NCBI RefSeq assembly: GCF_000003815.2
Contig: NC_049993.1
Location: 15,209,103-15,243,639 of the forward strand
Direction: 5' to 3'
DNA from: Branchiostoma floridae
Lineage: Eukaryota; Chordata; Leptocardii; Amphioxiformes; Branchiostomatidae
DNA length: 34,537 nt
Below, one piece after another: positions 18,901 to 29,190 of this stretch (its first letter is position 1; every line of letters starts with the position of its first letter). A program made the position numbers and the translations under genes. The notes beneath the pieces are model-generated. The model saw only the letters and a list, made by a program, of their open reading frames with translations. It did not search any database and was not told the DNA's origin.

Positions 18901-21900
18901 ACTTTAAAAATTGTAGTTGCCCATATAAGCCTTATGTGGGCAATTTATAATGGAATGTTTTATGATTTTATGAATTTATAATTCATCTAGTTTACCTGGT
19001 TTATTAACAGAAAAGCTTGCTCAGATATCATTTCTTTTAAATAAAATTAAAAGATGAATTAGATAAACTAAGCCCAGTGACAGTCTAGTTCCATAAGATA
19101 TTCATCAATAAAGGTATTTCTGTGTTTACAGGAACGTTGATTGTTGCCCATACCTCAAGAGGTCTCGCTGAGTAGATTCCGGATCGCAAGAACACGCTCT
19201 TGGGAGGGGGGCGTCTCTTATCCGCATCCTGGTCTGGGACGTATCTCGGCGGAGGACGACGTTTACTCTCTCCGTCCAGTTTGTACAGTGACTTGGGTGG
19301 CGGTCTCCTCTTATCCATTGATTCTAAATAAAGAAGAATATTACTACCCAACACTAGCATAAGGTAAAGATAACCAGAAAGATAATACAGACAAAAAGTA
19401 TGTTAAGTCAACCAAACAATTGCAAATGTTAGTTAAAAAGCCTGAAAAAAACGTAATACTTTATTACCTGATATTTTGTCAACCTGTGTGTTGATATACA
19501 ATAAAAATCAATGAACCATCGCACCAAACGATTGATTAGTACCTAACTAATCACACCGTATAAACCAATTAATCAATGCACATACAGAACCGATTACCTT
19601 AAACAATTAGCCATACAAGCAACAGCTTATTTAACCAAAGACTCCACATTCACCCAAATGAACCAAATAACTAGCCAAGCATTCTACCTAGTTGGTTTTG
19701 ATACCTAGATACATGTACCTGAGCATTGATACTTCGGAGAATTAATGAAATACTAATAACAAAAAGGGCGACAAATTTTACCTTCAAGTCCAGTGAAAGG
19801 TGAAACATGTCGCTGTTCTTGCTCTTTACGGGCAGAAGCATCAGCTAGAAGCTTCTCGATCACCTGATAAAAAATAAAATAGAAATAATGATAATAATGC
19901 CTGACGTGTAATGCTTTACAAAGTCAAAAGAAATGCCACTTCTATTACCTAAGAACCTTTTGTAAATACATACATTGCATACAACAGTTCTAACGATGGT
20001 TTATGAAATTACGCCACATAGAGTGCGAAAAGAAAAAAAATCTTTAGCTGCCATATTTTGGAATGATGAAGGGCGGGACGGGCGTCGTTACAGGCTACCA
20101 TATGACCTACCCATAGGTCATGTTACAATTCTGGAAAGGGATACAAAGTAAACAATACGATTTGATAATCCAAAATGATACACAAGGGCTGGAGAAATTC
20201 CGCTTTAGTCCTTGTGACTAGTTTTATTAAGCATCTTTGTCTTTACCGTTTTGAACAAGCATGAAAAATTTCAAGAGGTATAAAGTAAGAAATTAGTCAA
20301 CAAAGACAAGCATTTTACCTCATAGTAGACGGATTTCGGTGGCGGCCGTCTTTTGTCTTCTTCCTTCTCCAGTACAAACCGTGGCGGAGGGCGGCGCTTG
20401 GCAGTCTGAAGCTTGTCAGACTTATGCTCTGAGATGAATCGATGAAAGTAGTTTGTTCTCAATACAGAGCACTAGGGTCATTATGCAAGACTGCTGCTTT
20501 TCACAATCTGGCAACTTTATCAGAGAGATTTCTCATTTGCAATGTTATACACTGCAAATACGTGTCGCTGCTAACAGAAACACTGTACACTGTATGCAAT
20601 GTATTGCATTAAATTTTTGTAAAGGTGGTATCTCACTGCATTTGCGTTACGCTTGCGTCACTGCGGGATTCGAAAGATACTCATCGAATTTCAGAGATAT
20701 AGAACGAATTTTTCTTACGTTTTGTGTATTTTGTTGTCTTTTAAGTCGTACTATTACATATAACGCAATATCTAAATTCTAAAAAAGAAATCGAAGAAAG
20801 TAACACAACAGTGCTACAGTGAACGAACCCCGCAGTAACGCAAGCGTGACGCAAATGCAGTGAGATACCACCTTAAGCAACTGCATTACAAATGGATATA
20901 ACGAACTTAAGGAGAAGGCAGTTGTTTTTCTTTAACGTGTCCAAGGTGTGGCTTTCCTCAGACACAGAACCTCCATGTCACTTCCTATCCGAAAGAAAGG
21001 CTAAGACGAATTCAGGATTTTCTTATTTCCACCTGAGTAAAGTAAGGAAATTCGTGTAAATTTTTTTCTGGATCACAATATCGGGGGGTATGTCAGATAA
21101 TTTAAATGTAGAGCCTCTGGGTTCTATTTCAAACACGCTGTAATTACGCCATTTGTGCACAGCAAATCTGTGTTTATATCTGTATGCATATATGTTTTAC
21201 ATATTTATGGATCGTTAATATTAAATGCACGCGCTCATGTGATCGAGACACACATTACCATCTCTGCACAGACTATTAATGCCGGGTGAGGATCTGTCTG
21301 AGATACCTTCGAAAGCCAAGTGAATAATCTTTCGCCAGCTTATAAAATAGACAAATGATTCATAGGCAAAAGAAACCTGTTGTCGTATGATTAATTGGGC
21401 AATTTCGTGAGTTCCGAATGATGATATCCATTTAGTTAGAATCGTTCAGTTGTAAGGTATTTACTGTAAATGCGTTTAAGTTCGCGGGGATTTAATTTCG
21501 CGGTAGCGGGAAAAAGGACTTTTCGCGGTGGATTTAATTTCGCGGTAACATCATGGACTGCAATCTAAAACCATTATAGAAAAATGTTCGCGGTGGATTT
21601 AAATTCGCGGTGAAGTGGTCACCGCGAAAACCGCGAACATTAATCCACCGCGAATATTTCTGCATTTACAGTATAATTGCTCAATCATACTTGCAATTGT
21701 GCTGGATGGAAGAGTCCTGTTATCATCTTTCATCAATCTTTCATCATTTTCATTTTCATTAGCATGGTTGATATTTCTTTTTGTGCATTTTTTTTCTGAC
21801 TGGATGTAACATTATCATCCAAACTTAAGACAATGAACTGGTATTTGTTCTTTAACTTTCTTGATAAATAACTACATTCAGATTTGTGGCAGACGGTCGC

Positions 21901-24110
21901 AGAAGCTTTGGTTTGAGAATACGAAGAATATTGTAGTTAAGTAGATTGCTAATCCATCATAACTATTGGCGGAACGATATATGCTTTGATTAAATGGACA
22001 TCACACACTTAACAAAGAGCTTATTCCGTAGATAAGAAGACTTATTGTATCTACCCAAAGTCGATTTCTAAACCCCTTTCAAACCTTACGAAATGACAGC
22101 TGGTTGCTTGAAGTTTTAAGTGCATATATCGTGAAGGCACACAATTACTTTAGAAGATATAGAACATTATCTTGACAGGGGGTCTGCCTCATCTACAAGA
22201 TTATAGATATCGATCATGTCCCACTTGCCTACGATTACTTTGTAGGAACATTGCTTTCCACTCAACGATGGGTTAGCATAGGGCAATCAAGAAACTGTAA
22301 AGAGAGGACATCTTTCAAAACATAATCCGTCATTCATTCCTCAATACTTGCCTATGATAATAGCTAGGTGTAGCGCTGAAGATGAATAAGTGTGCTAGAA
22401 TGCTTTGCGGAAACATTATAGTTCATACGACCTACTCTACAAAATAATTATCAAACATTGTTGAGTTACATGCACGATTTATTACATTTTTTTGTTTGTC
22501 TGATATTTCATTTTATATCATTTAACCGAGCTATGTTATTTCCGTGAGGTACATTTTCAATATGTACCACCTTTTTGGTCAAGCACTTTTTGGCAATGCA
22601 AAAGGCTTATTTAGTATCAAAATAAGTCAGTTTAGTTCAGTTCAGTCATCAAAATAATTTCCCTTTAAATCAAGTTGCAAGTGTCATTAGAATTGCGGCA
22701 TTGATAAACGATTTGACAAATTAAAAGACCCTTGTAATATTAATCTCTATGGTTAATTGAGAGACAAATTTCTCATATAGCTATCTTTTAGTTTCTTTGC
22801 TGTCACCATTGAATGGGACAGAGGTCGATGGTAATAAGGAATTGTGCGTTATCAAATTAAACAGTATCGTAGGCATCCGTTGCATTGACTGCCTTGATAG
22901 CGCTTTAAAAAATAAGGTACTTCTAACTTCCAATCATTTTAAGGGTGACATGTTTTCGGAGCCAATAATGCAGTTAAAAATATGAGAACAAATATAACCT
23001 TATCGGCGAAGGTTAAAAAATTAAACCCGAAAGATTGAAGTCATGAGTGGCAGTTTGACCGCCCAATTCAAGAGCATAAAACCAGAATACCAATTATCCA
23101 TTTACCAATAAAAAAAGAGAGAAATATTAACGAAGGCTTCGCAAGAGTAAGTTAACATGGATACGTAATTTTCTTTACAGTTGTGAGTACTAATTTAAAA
23201 TACATCTTACGATGTGAATTATTGAAATCTATCCATTACCTTCCTCGCCGTACACGGTGTATGTGATGCACGTCAGTAAAAACGCGACCATCACTGTCAG
23301 TCGCCTTCTGGCCATCCTCAGTTTGCCTTTTACAAGAAATTCTGGAGAGAGAAAATCAAGTTTCATTTTAGTTTCACTAAAGTGTGGTCGCCGTAATCAC
23401 AAAGGATGTATACAATATAATGTTATCAAATAGGTGTAGGTTTACCGCATTTTCTACAATAGTACTGATGACAAAATCAGAAGGGACTACACTCATTATT
23501 TATATGCAACTTAATTGAAAAACAGTATTTCTACCGTACTGAACTAGAATAACAACGCAAGATTGAAATAGCATAGTCTGGACAAAACCTACCTCCATAC
23601 CAAATATCAAGACATGTTACTCAGCTTTCTTCGGCCAAGCTATTTGATTTCAAACATGCATGATATTATATGATATTGCTACCAAAACAAAAGATTTCGG
23701 CAAATGCAACAGTGTATTAGTTAAAAATGAGATAGCTTAATCTTACGTTCCAGTACAGTGCCGTAACAAGCAAGTATGGGACAGAAAATCATTTTCGTTC
23801 CCACATACTAAACATTAATACAATCTATGTAGGTCTTCTAGAGATACGGTCATCTACATACTCATATACAGATAATTCTACAGAAAACATAACCTTTCTT
23901 GTGATGGGTAATAATAAAAGAAAATACAGTACAAACAATACCTTTTTTGCCGCAGTTTGTCGCCAAGGCGTCTACCCACAGGACTGAAGCCGCGCAGGGA
24001 GACACTTCACCCTTTATCACGGTAGTAATTTCCGCTGAGTCACTCCGCATCAACCCAGTAATCAAGTCTGATGACGTCATCAGCCCTCGTGAGTCTGGCA
24101 CCATGACATG
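14828..24110 (-). CDS. Gene B: unrecognised secreted precursor with KRRPPP repeats and 10-cysteine C-terminal peptide (11 coding exons)
   Basis: Coding from 23315 to 14828, 344 codons. Order: signal peptide 1-23; five KRRPPP units at residues 36, 51, 94, 110 and 125; an acidic segment followed by WVYAD at 165-169 and again at 203-207; charged helical stretch 224-240; RPPAW at about 256-260; RxxR site at 280-283 (G-REVR-SAK); ten cysteines at 288, 295, 298, 300, 302, 303, 307, 320, 326 and 341. All ten mature-region cysteines fall in the last two exons, which argues that the frame is right. A secreted, proteolytically processed precursor is the inference. The first half of the Cys pattern fits a cystine knot; agouti/AGRP share that start. 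I do not recognise a named family. The exon 8 boundary is the weakest point. Nearest neighbour is gene A, convergent. Confidence 0.72.
15514..15590 (-). CDS. Gene B exon 10: cysteine-rich core
   Basis: Acceptor ATTTCAG, donor GTGAGT at 15513-15508; phase 0 in, phase 2 out. Reads DCVASGEYCTRCDCNCCSRL followed by C: seven cysteines in 20 residues, spaced C-x6-C-x2-C-x-C-x-C-C-x3-C. Both flanking splice sites are good and the alternative frames stop. Confidence 0.75.
15846..15962. repeat. (TG)n microsatellite in intron 9 of gene B
   Basis: Nearly pure alternating TG with TATG interruptions. The overlapping open frames are Val-Cys artefacts. Confidence 0.9.
16171..16246 (-). CDS. Gene B exon 9: RxxR processing site segment
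   Basis: Acceptor TTATTGCAG, donor GTAAAT at 16170; phase 2 in, phase 0 out. Reads TLEQYDGNKWRLVPDYYGRE then VRSAK. The REVR sequence four residues before the first core cysteine fits furin-type cleavage. Another frame is open but stops in exon 10, so this frame is chosen. Confidence 0.7.
16643..16686 (-). CDS. Gene B exon 8: short RPPAW exon, donor uncertain
   Basis: Acceptor TTATCTCAG; frame GTLDEQEAVRPPAWV. The phase-2 donor GTATGC at 16642 joins exon 9 in frame and is chosen for that reason. Reading on gives WVYAGWARMNKGG and a phase-1 donor GTTTGG at 16610. That resembles the WVYAD motif of exons 5 and 6 but does not match the frame of exon 9. It may be an alternative end, or there is an exon I missed. 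Confidence 0.45.
17034..17103 (-). CDS. Gene B exon 7: charged helical segment
   Basis: Acceptor TTTCTCCCTAG, donor GTAAGT at 17033-17028; phase 2 in, phase 0 out. Reads LLEAEIEREEADRNKYTTDD then ADW: strongly charged, likely helical. Needed to bring exon 6 (phase 2) into register with exon 8 (phase 0). Confidence 0.68.
17394..17486. repeat. Short tandem repeat, about 25-27 bp unit
   Basis: Three to four degenerate copies of 'cgccacaaagcacaggtcat' (17397, 17439, 17460, 17480 regions) in intron 6 of gene B. No function suggested. Confidence 0.65.
17582..17822 (+). mobile_element. tRNA-derived SINE with target-site duplications
   Basis: Body 17591-17813. The 5' part is tRNA-like with A box tggcgcaatgg (17604-17614) and a B box-like gagttctaaactc (17647-17659), followed by an unrelated body and a T-rich tail. 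The flanking direct repeat tttgataac is present at 17582-17590 and 17814-17822, marking the insertion. It lies in intron 6 of gene B in the opposite orientation. Confidence 0.85.
17990..18087 (-). CDS. Gene B exon 6: acidic stretch, RPPPWVYAD, RRRMPPPW
   Basis: Acceptor TTATTCACAG, donor GTGCGT at 17989-17984; phase 0 in, phase 2 out. Reads DDSEEDEFRPPPWVYADRTR then RRMPPPWVLQQA. Two PPPW motifs and an RRR dibasic site. Clearly related to exon 5 (acidic, then HWVYADQSRRR). Confidence 0.78.
18613..18744 (-). CDS. Gene B exon 5: acidic stretch, HWVYAD, serine-rich tail
   Basis: Acceptor TTTTATACAG, donor GTAAGT at 18612-18607; phase 0-0. Reads SGSSEDEMMDSRHPHWVYAD, then QSRRRTSSS and a serine-rich run. 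Shares exon organisation and the x-H/P-W-V-Y-A-D-x-x-R-R-R motif with exon 6. Confidence 0.78.
19154..19323 (-). CDS. Gene B exon 4: three KRRPPP units
   Basis: Acceptor TTTATTTAG, donor GTATGG at 19153; phase 1 in, phase 0 out. Units start DKRRPPPKSLYKL, SKRRPPPRYVPDQ and DKRRPPPKSVFLR at residues 94, 110 and 125. Each unit has a dibasic KR before RPPP and an acidic residue before the KR or one residue further upstream. Same phases as exon 2, suggesting exon duplication. Confidence 0.85.
19782..19863 (-). CDS. Gene B exon 3: spacer
   Basis: Acceptor TTTTTTATCAG, donor GTAAAA at 19781; phase 0 in, phase 1 out. Reads VIEKLLADASARKEQEQRHV then SPFTGLE: a short amphipathic helix-like spacer between the two KRRPPP exons. 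Confidence 0.75.
20319..20428 (-). CDS. Gene B exon 2: two KRRPPP units
   Basis: Acceptor TCATCTCAG, donor GTAAAA at 20318; phase 1 in, phase 0 out. Units AKRRPPPRFVLEKEED and KRRPPPKSVYYE at residues 36 and 51, preceded by EHKSDKLQT. The exon joins the signal-peptide exon in frame (G + AG). Confidence 0.83.
20624..20872. mobile_element. MITE copy 2 (family shared with 9268-9509)
   Basis: Terminal inverted repeats ggtggtatctcactgca at the left and tgcagtgagataccacc at the right are perfect over 17 bp and extend further (cttgcgtcactgcggg / ccccgcagtaacgcaag). 249 bp, non-coding, in intron 1 of gene B. Better preserved than copy 1. Confidence 0.9.
21462..21673. mobile_element. TTCGCGG-rich foldback MITE
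   Basis: Begins tactgtaaatgcg and ends gcatttacagta, with repeated 'ttcgcggtggattta' words in both orientations. Elements with this wording are widespread in marine invertebrates as far as I know; the family name is not recalled. In intron 1 of gene B. Confidence 0.85.
21674..23239. other. Remainder of intron 1 of gene B
   Basis: AT-rich. Several short open frames but no exon with plausible splice sites and composition that I would defend. No repeat recognised. Confidence 0.45.
23240..23341 (-). CDS. Gene B exon 1 (coding): signal peptide
   Basis: Acceptor CTCTCTCCAG at 23345-23342 gives a 26-nt 5' UTR end, then ATG at 23315-23313 (G at -3 and +4). Reads MARRRLTVMVAFLLTCITYT then VYGEE: basic n-region, hydrophobic core, likely cleavage after VYG. 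Donor GTAATG at 23239, phase 1. Confidence 0.8.
23942..24110 (-). other. Probable non-coding first exon of gene B
   Basis: The minus strand ends at a donor-like AAAAAAG-GTATTG (GT at 23941-23940), about 600 bp before the acceptor of the signal-peptide exon, and is less AT-rich than its surroundings. The transcription start is a guess; no TATA box is evident. An open frame covers it but has no signal peptide and no domain. Confidence 0.4.
24036..24083. promoter_or_regulatory. AP-1 site and palindromic CRE
   Basis: TGAGTCA at 24036-24042 (AP-1 consensus), and ctgatgacgtcatcag at 24068-24083, a perfect 16-bp palindrome containing full CRE TGACGTCA. Both sit at the presumed 5' end of gene B. CREs of this kind are common in neuropeptide and hormone promoters; activity here is inferred. 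Confidence 0.5.
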
Positions 24111-24127
24111 ACTGATATCCGCTCAGG

Positions 24128-26390
24128 GTGGTGGGGTCCAATGTCGGGGGAGTTACTGTTAGATTAAAGTCCTGGAACAAGGACATACTGGTGTGTAAAT
24201 CTCCACACAGTACCAGAGTGATTCACCTTAGAGCTGGGTACATGTCAGTTTCAATATTGTGTTTTAGTTCCAGTTAGATCAAAGTCATACTGGCGTGTAC
24301 TTCCTCACACAGTGTCGGAATGATTCACCTTGGAGCTGAGCACAAGTCAGTTTCAATGTTGTGTTTTACTTCCGGATTTAACGTTAGTTAGATTAAAGTC
24401 CTGGATCAAGGACATAATGGGATATAAATCTTCACACAGTACTAGGATTTTCCACCTTAGAGCTGAGTACACGTCTATTTCAATGTAAGGTTTGCGTTTT
24501 AGATCCATTTAGATCAATGGCGGTGGGGTCAAATGTCGGGGAGTTACAGTTAGATTTAAGTCCTGGAACAAGGACGAACTCGGATGTAAATCTTTACACA
24601 GTAACCAGAGTGATTCACCTTAGAGCTGGGTACACGTCAGTTTCAATATTGTCTATTAGTTCCAGTTAGATCAAAGTCATACTGGCGTGTACTTCTTTAT
24701 ACAGTGTCGGAATGATTCACCTTGGAGCTGAGCACAAGTCAGTTTTAATGTTGTGTTTTAGTTTCAGTTAGATCAAAGTCATACTGGCGTGTACTTCTTC
24801 ACACAGTGGTACATGGTGGAATGATTCACCTTGGAGCTGAGCACAAGTCAGTTTCAATGTTGTCTATTAGTTCCAGTTAGATCAAAGTCATACTGGCGTG
24901 TACTTCTTTATACAGTGTCGGAATGATTCACCTTGGAGCTGAGCACAAGTCAGTTTTAATGTTGTGTTTTAGTTTCAGTTAGATCAAAGTCATACTGGCG
25001 TGTACTTCTTCACACAGTGGTGGAATGATTCACCTTGGAGCTGAGCACAAGTCAGTTTCAATGTTGTCTATTAGTTCCAGTTAGATCAAAGTCATACTGG
25101 CGTGTACTTCTTTATACAGTGTCGGAATGATTCACCTTGGAGCTGAGCACAAGTCAGTTTTAATGTTGTGTTTTAGTTTCAGTTAGATCAAAGTCATACT
25201 GGCGTGTACTTCTTCACACAGTGTCCGAATGATTCACCTTGGCGCTGAGCACAAGTCAGTTTCAATGTTATGTTTTAGTTCCGGATTTAACGTTAGTTAG
25301 ATTCAAGTCCTAGAACAAGGACATGATGGGATATAAATATTCACACAGTACTAAGATTTTCCACCTTAGAGCTGAGTACACGTCAATTTGAAAGTAAGGT
25401 TTGCGTTTTAGATCCATTTAGATCAATGGCGGTGGGGTCAAATGTCGGGGGAGTTACAGTTAGATTAAAGTCCTGGAACAAGGACAAACTCGGATGTAAA
25501 CCTTTACACAGTAACCAGAATGATTCACCTTAGAGCTGAGTACACGTCAATTTTAGTTATATCAAAGTCCTACAAGAAGTCCTGGAACAAGAACATAATG
25601 TTGTGTACATCTTTACACAGTTCTAGGATGATCCACCGTTGAGCTGAGTACACGTCAGTTTCAATGTAAGGTTTGTGTTTTTAGTTCCAGGTATATCAAA
25701 GTCTTAAAAAAGTCTAGGAACAAGGGCAGACTTCGATGTAAATCTTCTCACAGTATCATGATGATTCACCTTAGAACAGAGCACACGTCAATTTCAATGT
25801 TGCAGTTAGATCAAGGTCCTACTAGAAGTCCAGGAATAATGACATACTCGTTTGTATGTTTTAGTTAAAGTAAGAACAAAGTCCTACTTGAAGTCCTGGA
25901 ACAAGGACATACTGGTGTTTACCGGATTGATTTACGTTAGAGCTGAGTACACGTCAGTCTCAATGTTGTTTTTCAGTTAGATCAAAGTCCTGGAACAAGG
26001 ACATACTGGTGTGTAAATATATTCACACACTAACACAATGATTCACCTTAGAACAGAGTACTCGTCAATTTCAATGCAGGGTGTGTGTTTTAGTTCCAGT
26101 CCGATCTAAGGCCTGAAACAAGGACATACTCGGATGTAAATCTTCACAGTACAACGGCAATTCACCTTAGAAAAGAGTACACGTCAGTTTCAATATAAAG
26201 TTAATGCTTTTACTTCCAGTTAGATCAAAGTCCTGGAACAAGGACGTACTCGGATGTACATCTTCACACAGTAACAGAATGATTCACCTTAGAACAGAGT
26301 ACCTCAAATTTAATGATGTGTTTTTTGGTAAAGTTAAATCAAAGTCCTGCAACAACAGCACACTGGTGTGCCAATCTTCACATCTTAAAT
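24128..26390. repeat. Satellite of ~102-120 bp units with higher-order structure
   Basis: The unit contains 'gttagatcaaagtc(ct/at)', '(ac)tggcgtgtact', 'cacacagt', 'gattcaccttggagctgagcac' and 'agtcagtttcaatgtt'. The word actggcgtgtact recurs at 24681, 24783, 24892, 24994, 25096 and 25198 (steps 102, 109, 102, 102, 102), alternating two subtypes, hence a 204-bp dimer. A longer block near 24372 recurs near 25281 (offset 909). Units beyond 25500 are more diverged. Nothing coding. Confidence 0.93.
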
Positions 26391-28054
26391 AATGAATGAA
26401 TTAATTAAGTTTAATCAGAATTACACTAATCCTCAATCTTATTCCTGATATAATCTTGACAGATTCTTTGGAATGACGCCGTGTCTATTCTTTTCTAATT
26501 CGGTGTTTGTGTAACAAAAACATATTTGTTTATTATGTAATTATGAGTATAATTAAGGTATAACAACATTATTATAGACAGCTGATTATAGAACTGTCAA
26601 TTACCAATTTACTTTAATGTACTCATACTTATATGGATGTAACTAATCTTAAAAGAACATAAATTAAAGATGTACGCCATATGCAAACTACGCACACCAT
26701 CTGCGGAAATAACTACCAGTCATAAAAGTTATCAAAAAAAGTAGTGATATTTATTTTCCTTATTTTAGTCTGCATGATTGTGTCTGATATTTCAATATTT
26801 CTTTTATATCAATTGTCTGTTAGTGCTCCAATATCTCCCTTTCCATCGTATCAATGTTAATCACATTTTCTCTCTGAATGCCTATACATAGCTCATCTCC
26901 TTGATAAATTAATCAGTTTGAAGCTGATTCATTATGACCAGTTAACGGATGAGCCATCAACATCGTGCAGTGTGCAATCGCCTCTTTACCATTGATTAAT
27001 ATTCCACGCTTCCGGAAATGTCCTACCCAATCAAGAAATTAAAAGGGTTTTGATAATCTATCAAGTCAACTGTCAGTAGCTGGTACTGACAAAAATGCAT
27101 TATTATACATTTTAAGTCATTTCGTACATACAAAAGCAGTATTTCTTTTTTCAGTAGTTTTGCAATTAAGGCCATGTTGATTTGATTGCATTGATTACAT
27201 CATGCGATTGAAAAAAAAGTTACATTTATTGTAAAATCCTTGAAAACAGTCATGACGGATGAATTATGACTAAAGACAACTGTAAGTATGGCATGCCGAA
27301 CAATATATTTTTCATGTTTCGTTTTATTTTCCTTTTCTTCTTTTACCATACAGTTACTTGGACACTTCGCCACATTAGTATTGGCTTTTTTTTGTTTTTT
27401 TTTTGGGGGGGGGATTCTTGACATATAATTATTCTAATGCAGTTACCTGGAGGATTGTTAATAATATCAAAGAAATTATTTTCGGAAAACTGACTTAATT
27501 TCTTTGCCCCCCCCCCCGGATGTCATCCTTATTATGTTATTATCATGTTAAAAGCGAAACCTAACACGTAATACAATTGCTACAACAACTACACCTTACG
27601 CAAACAGAAAGCAACTACCAACTAAATTTACACACTTACGTAGAGTTTACGTTGTCATATATATATCTATATGCCTTTTTTCATAATGGTATATGTGTCG
27701 TTGTGGCAGCAATATTCGCGACGTAAAAATCGATTTCCTTAAAGTGGAGTATTTCGTCCTATCAATCTTTGTAAAAACGTCTTAGATTGATTATGTTCAG
27801 GACAAGACGTGCTCAGAAATAAATGGGTCTAAGTGAATATGCATCATAATCTCCTAGAATAGTTACGTTGTTACAAGTTTGACGTATCATTCCTAGCAAT
27901 CTGTAAACCGCAAGTTAGATCATATAAGGGTGTAGTTATACCAAAGAGTTTTAAAAAATGATGAATGCTAGTTTCTCAGTATTCAGTAATGTGTATGGTA
28001 TTTAAGCACACACTATAATAGGTTTCAAGCCCCTGCTGTAGTAATTGAACTCAT

Positions 28055-28300
28055 TTGGCCCCCTTCCACTAGAAGGCTTTCGCGCTGTGCACTCACTGCG
28101 ACCTATATAAGATATGTGTAACCTTTTGATTTTATACTGGGTAAATAATACAGCATGTAAAAGTATGACTGAGGGGGCAAGAAAACACAAAAAGTATAAT
28201 AAAAAAATTTTATTTACTATACAGTTCATTAGATATATCGATTTCTATGTCGCAGAGAGAGCGCAGCGAGAGAGCCGTCCTAGAGGAAAGGGGATATTAG
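28055..28300. repeat. Diverged foldback element
   Basis: The left arm (ccccttccactagaagg ... cactgcgacctatata, 28056-28110) aligns at roughly 70% with the reverse complement of 28235-28300 (gtcgcagagagagcgcagcg ... aggaaagggg). Non-coding; an old MITE is the likely reading. Confidence 0.6.
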
Positions 28301-28889
28301 GACTTTTAAAAATTCTGGATAGAACCTGGTTGATCTAGCTACATTTTCCGGTTTAATCCGGTCTGCTATCCTGTAGACAAGCGGTCCCAGTATTGCCATA
28401 TATCGTCGACGTCTGTATTAAATAGGGAACGTTCTATGCCATTTATTTTTAATATCCGCTCGCGTGATATTGAATGACCCTTGGAAAATGTCAGCTTCGT
28501 TTCAATCTTGGGGTGAGCCGGTTTATTGTCTTGCCGGAGACGCCGAGTTAATCAAGCCATATCAACTGCAATATATGCCTACCCGGTAAACCGTTTCATG
28601 GCGTAACACACCAGGTTTGTATTGAACACTTATATATCTTTACAGATTTTTTTTTATCCACTCAAACAGGAAATATTCGCCTGAGTATCATCCTCCGTAG
28701 TAACCGCTGGCTCACGACTTTCAGGCTAAGGAAATAGACCTACTCTTTTCGATAAGTGTGATGGGTTTCTTAACGCGCAATGCGTGTCTATCGTCAACAA
28801 TGGGACCCCATTCAACACCCTATATCTGATTGAAGATCCTAATAGCAGCATGGTACTCATTCTGACTTGAGTGGCACTGAGTCATTTGT

Positions 28890-29190
28890 GTCACCACCTA
28901 CTGCGTCACTGTCAAGCCATTCTATGCCTCAAGTAACCCCGCCCTTCCCCCCCTCCCAACTGCATTACTGTCAGGACATTCTATGCCTGAACACCCCCCT
29001 CCCCCACTGCGTCATTTTAGGTTATTCTATGCCTCAAGCACACACTACTGCGTCATTGTCAGGACATAATATGCCTCAATCACCCCCTCCCACCGCATTG
29101 TTGTCATGATATTCGATGCCTCAAGCCCCACCCCCTCTCACACAGACACACACTGGGCCATCGCCATGATATTCGGACCCATGCCCCAAA
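28890..29190. repeat. Minisatellite, 42-60 bp unit
   Basis: About six degenerate units of 'ctgcgtcattgtcaggacattctatgcctcaagcacccccct' type: 'atgcctc' or 'atgcctg' words near 28924, 28983, 29030, 29071 and 29116. Each unit has a C-rich half. The open frame across it (Pro-rich repeats) is an artefact. Confidence 0.8.

Noticed and set aside
23862-24104. 80-codon minus-strand open frame near the start of gene B
   Set aside because: No signal peptide or domain. It is better explained as a non-coding leader exon running into its intron; the GTATTG donor falls inside it.
28867-29109. Proline-rich 80-codon open frame with repeated HNMPQ-like units
   Set aside because: It follows a C-rich minisatellite whose units vary in length by non-multiples of three.
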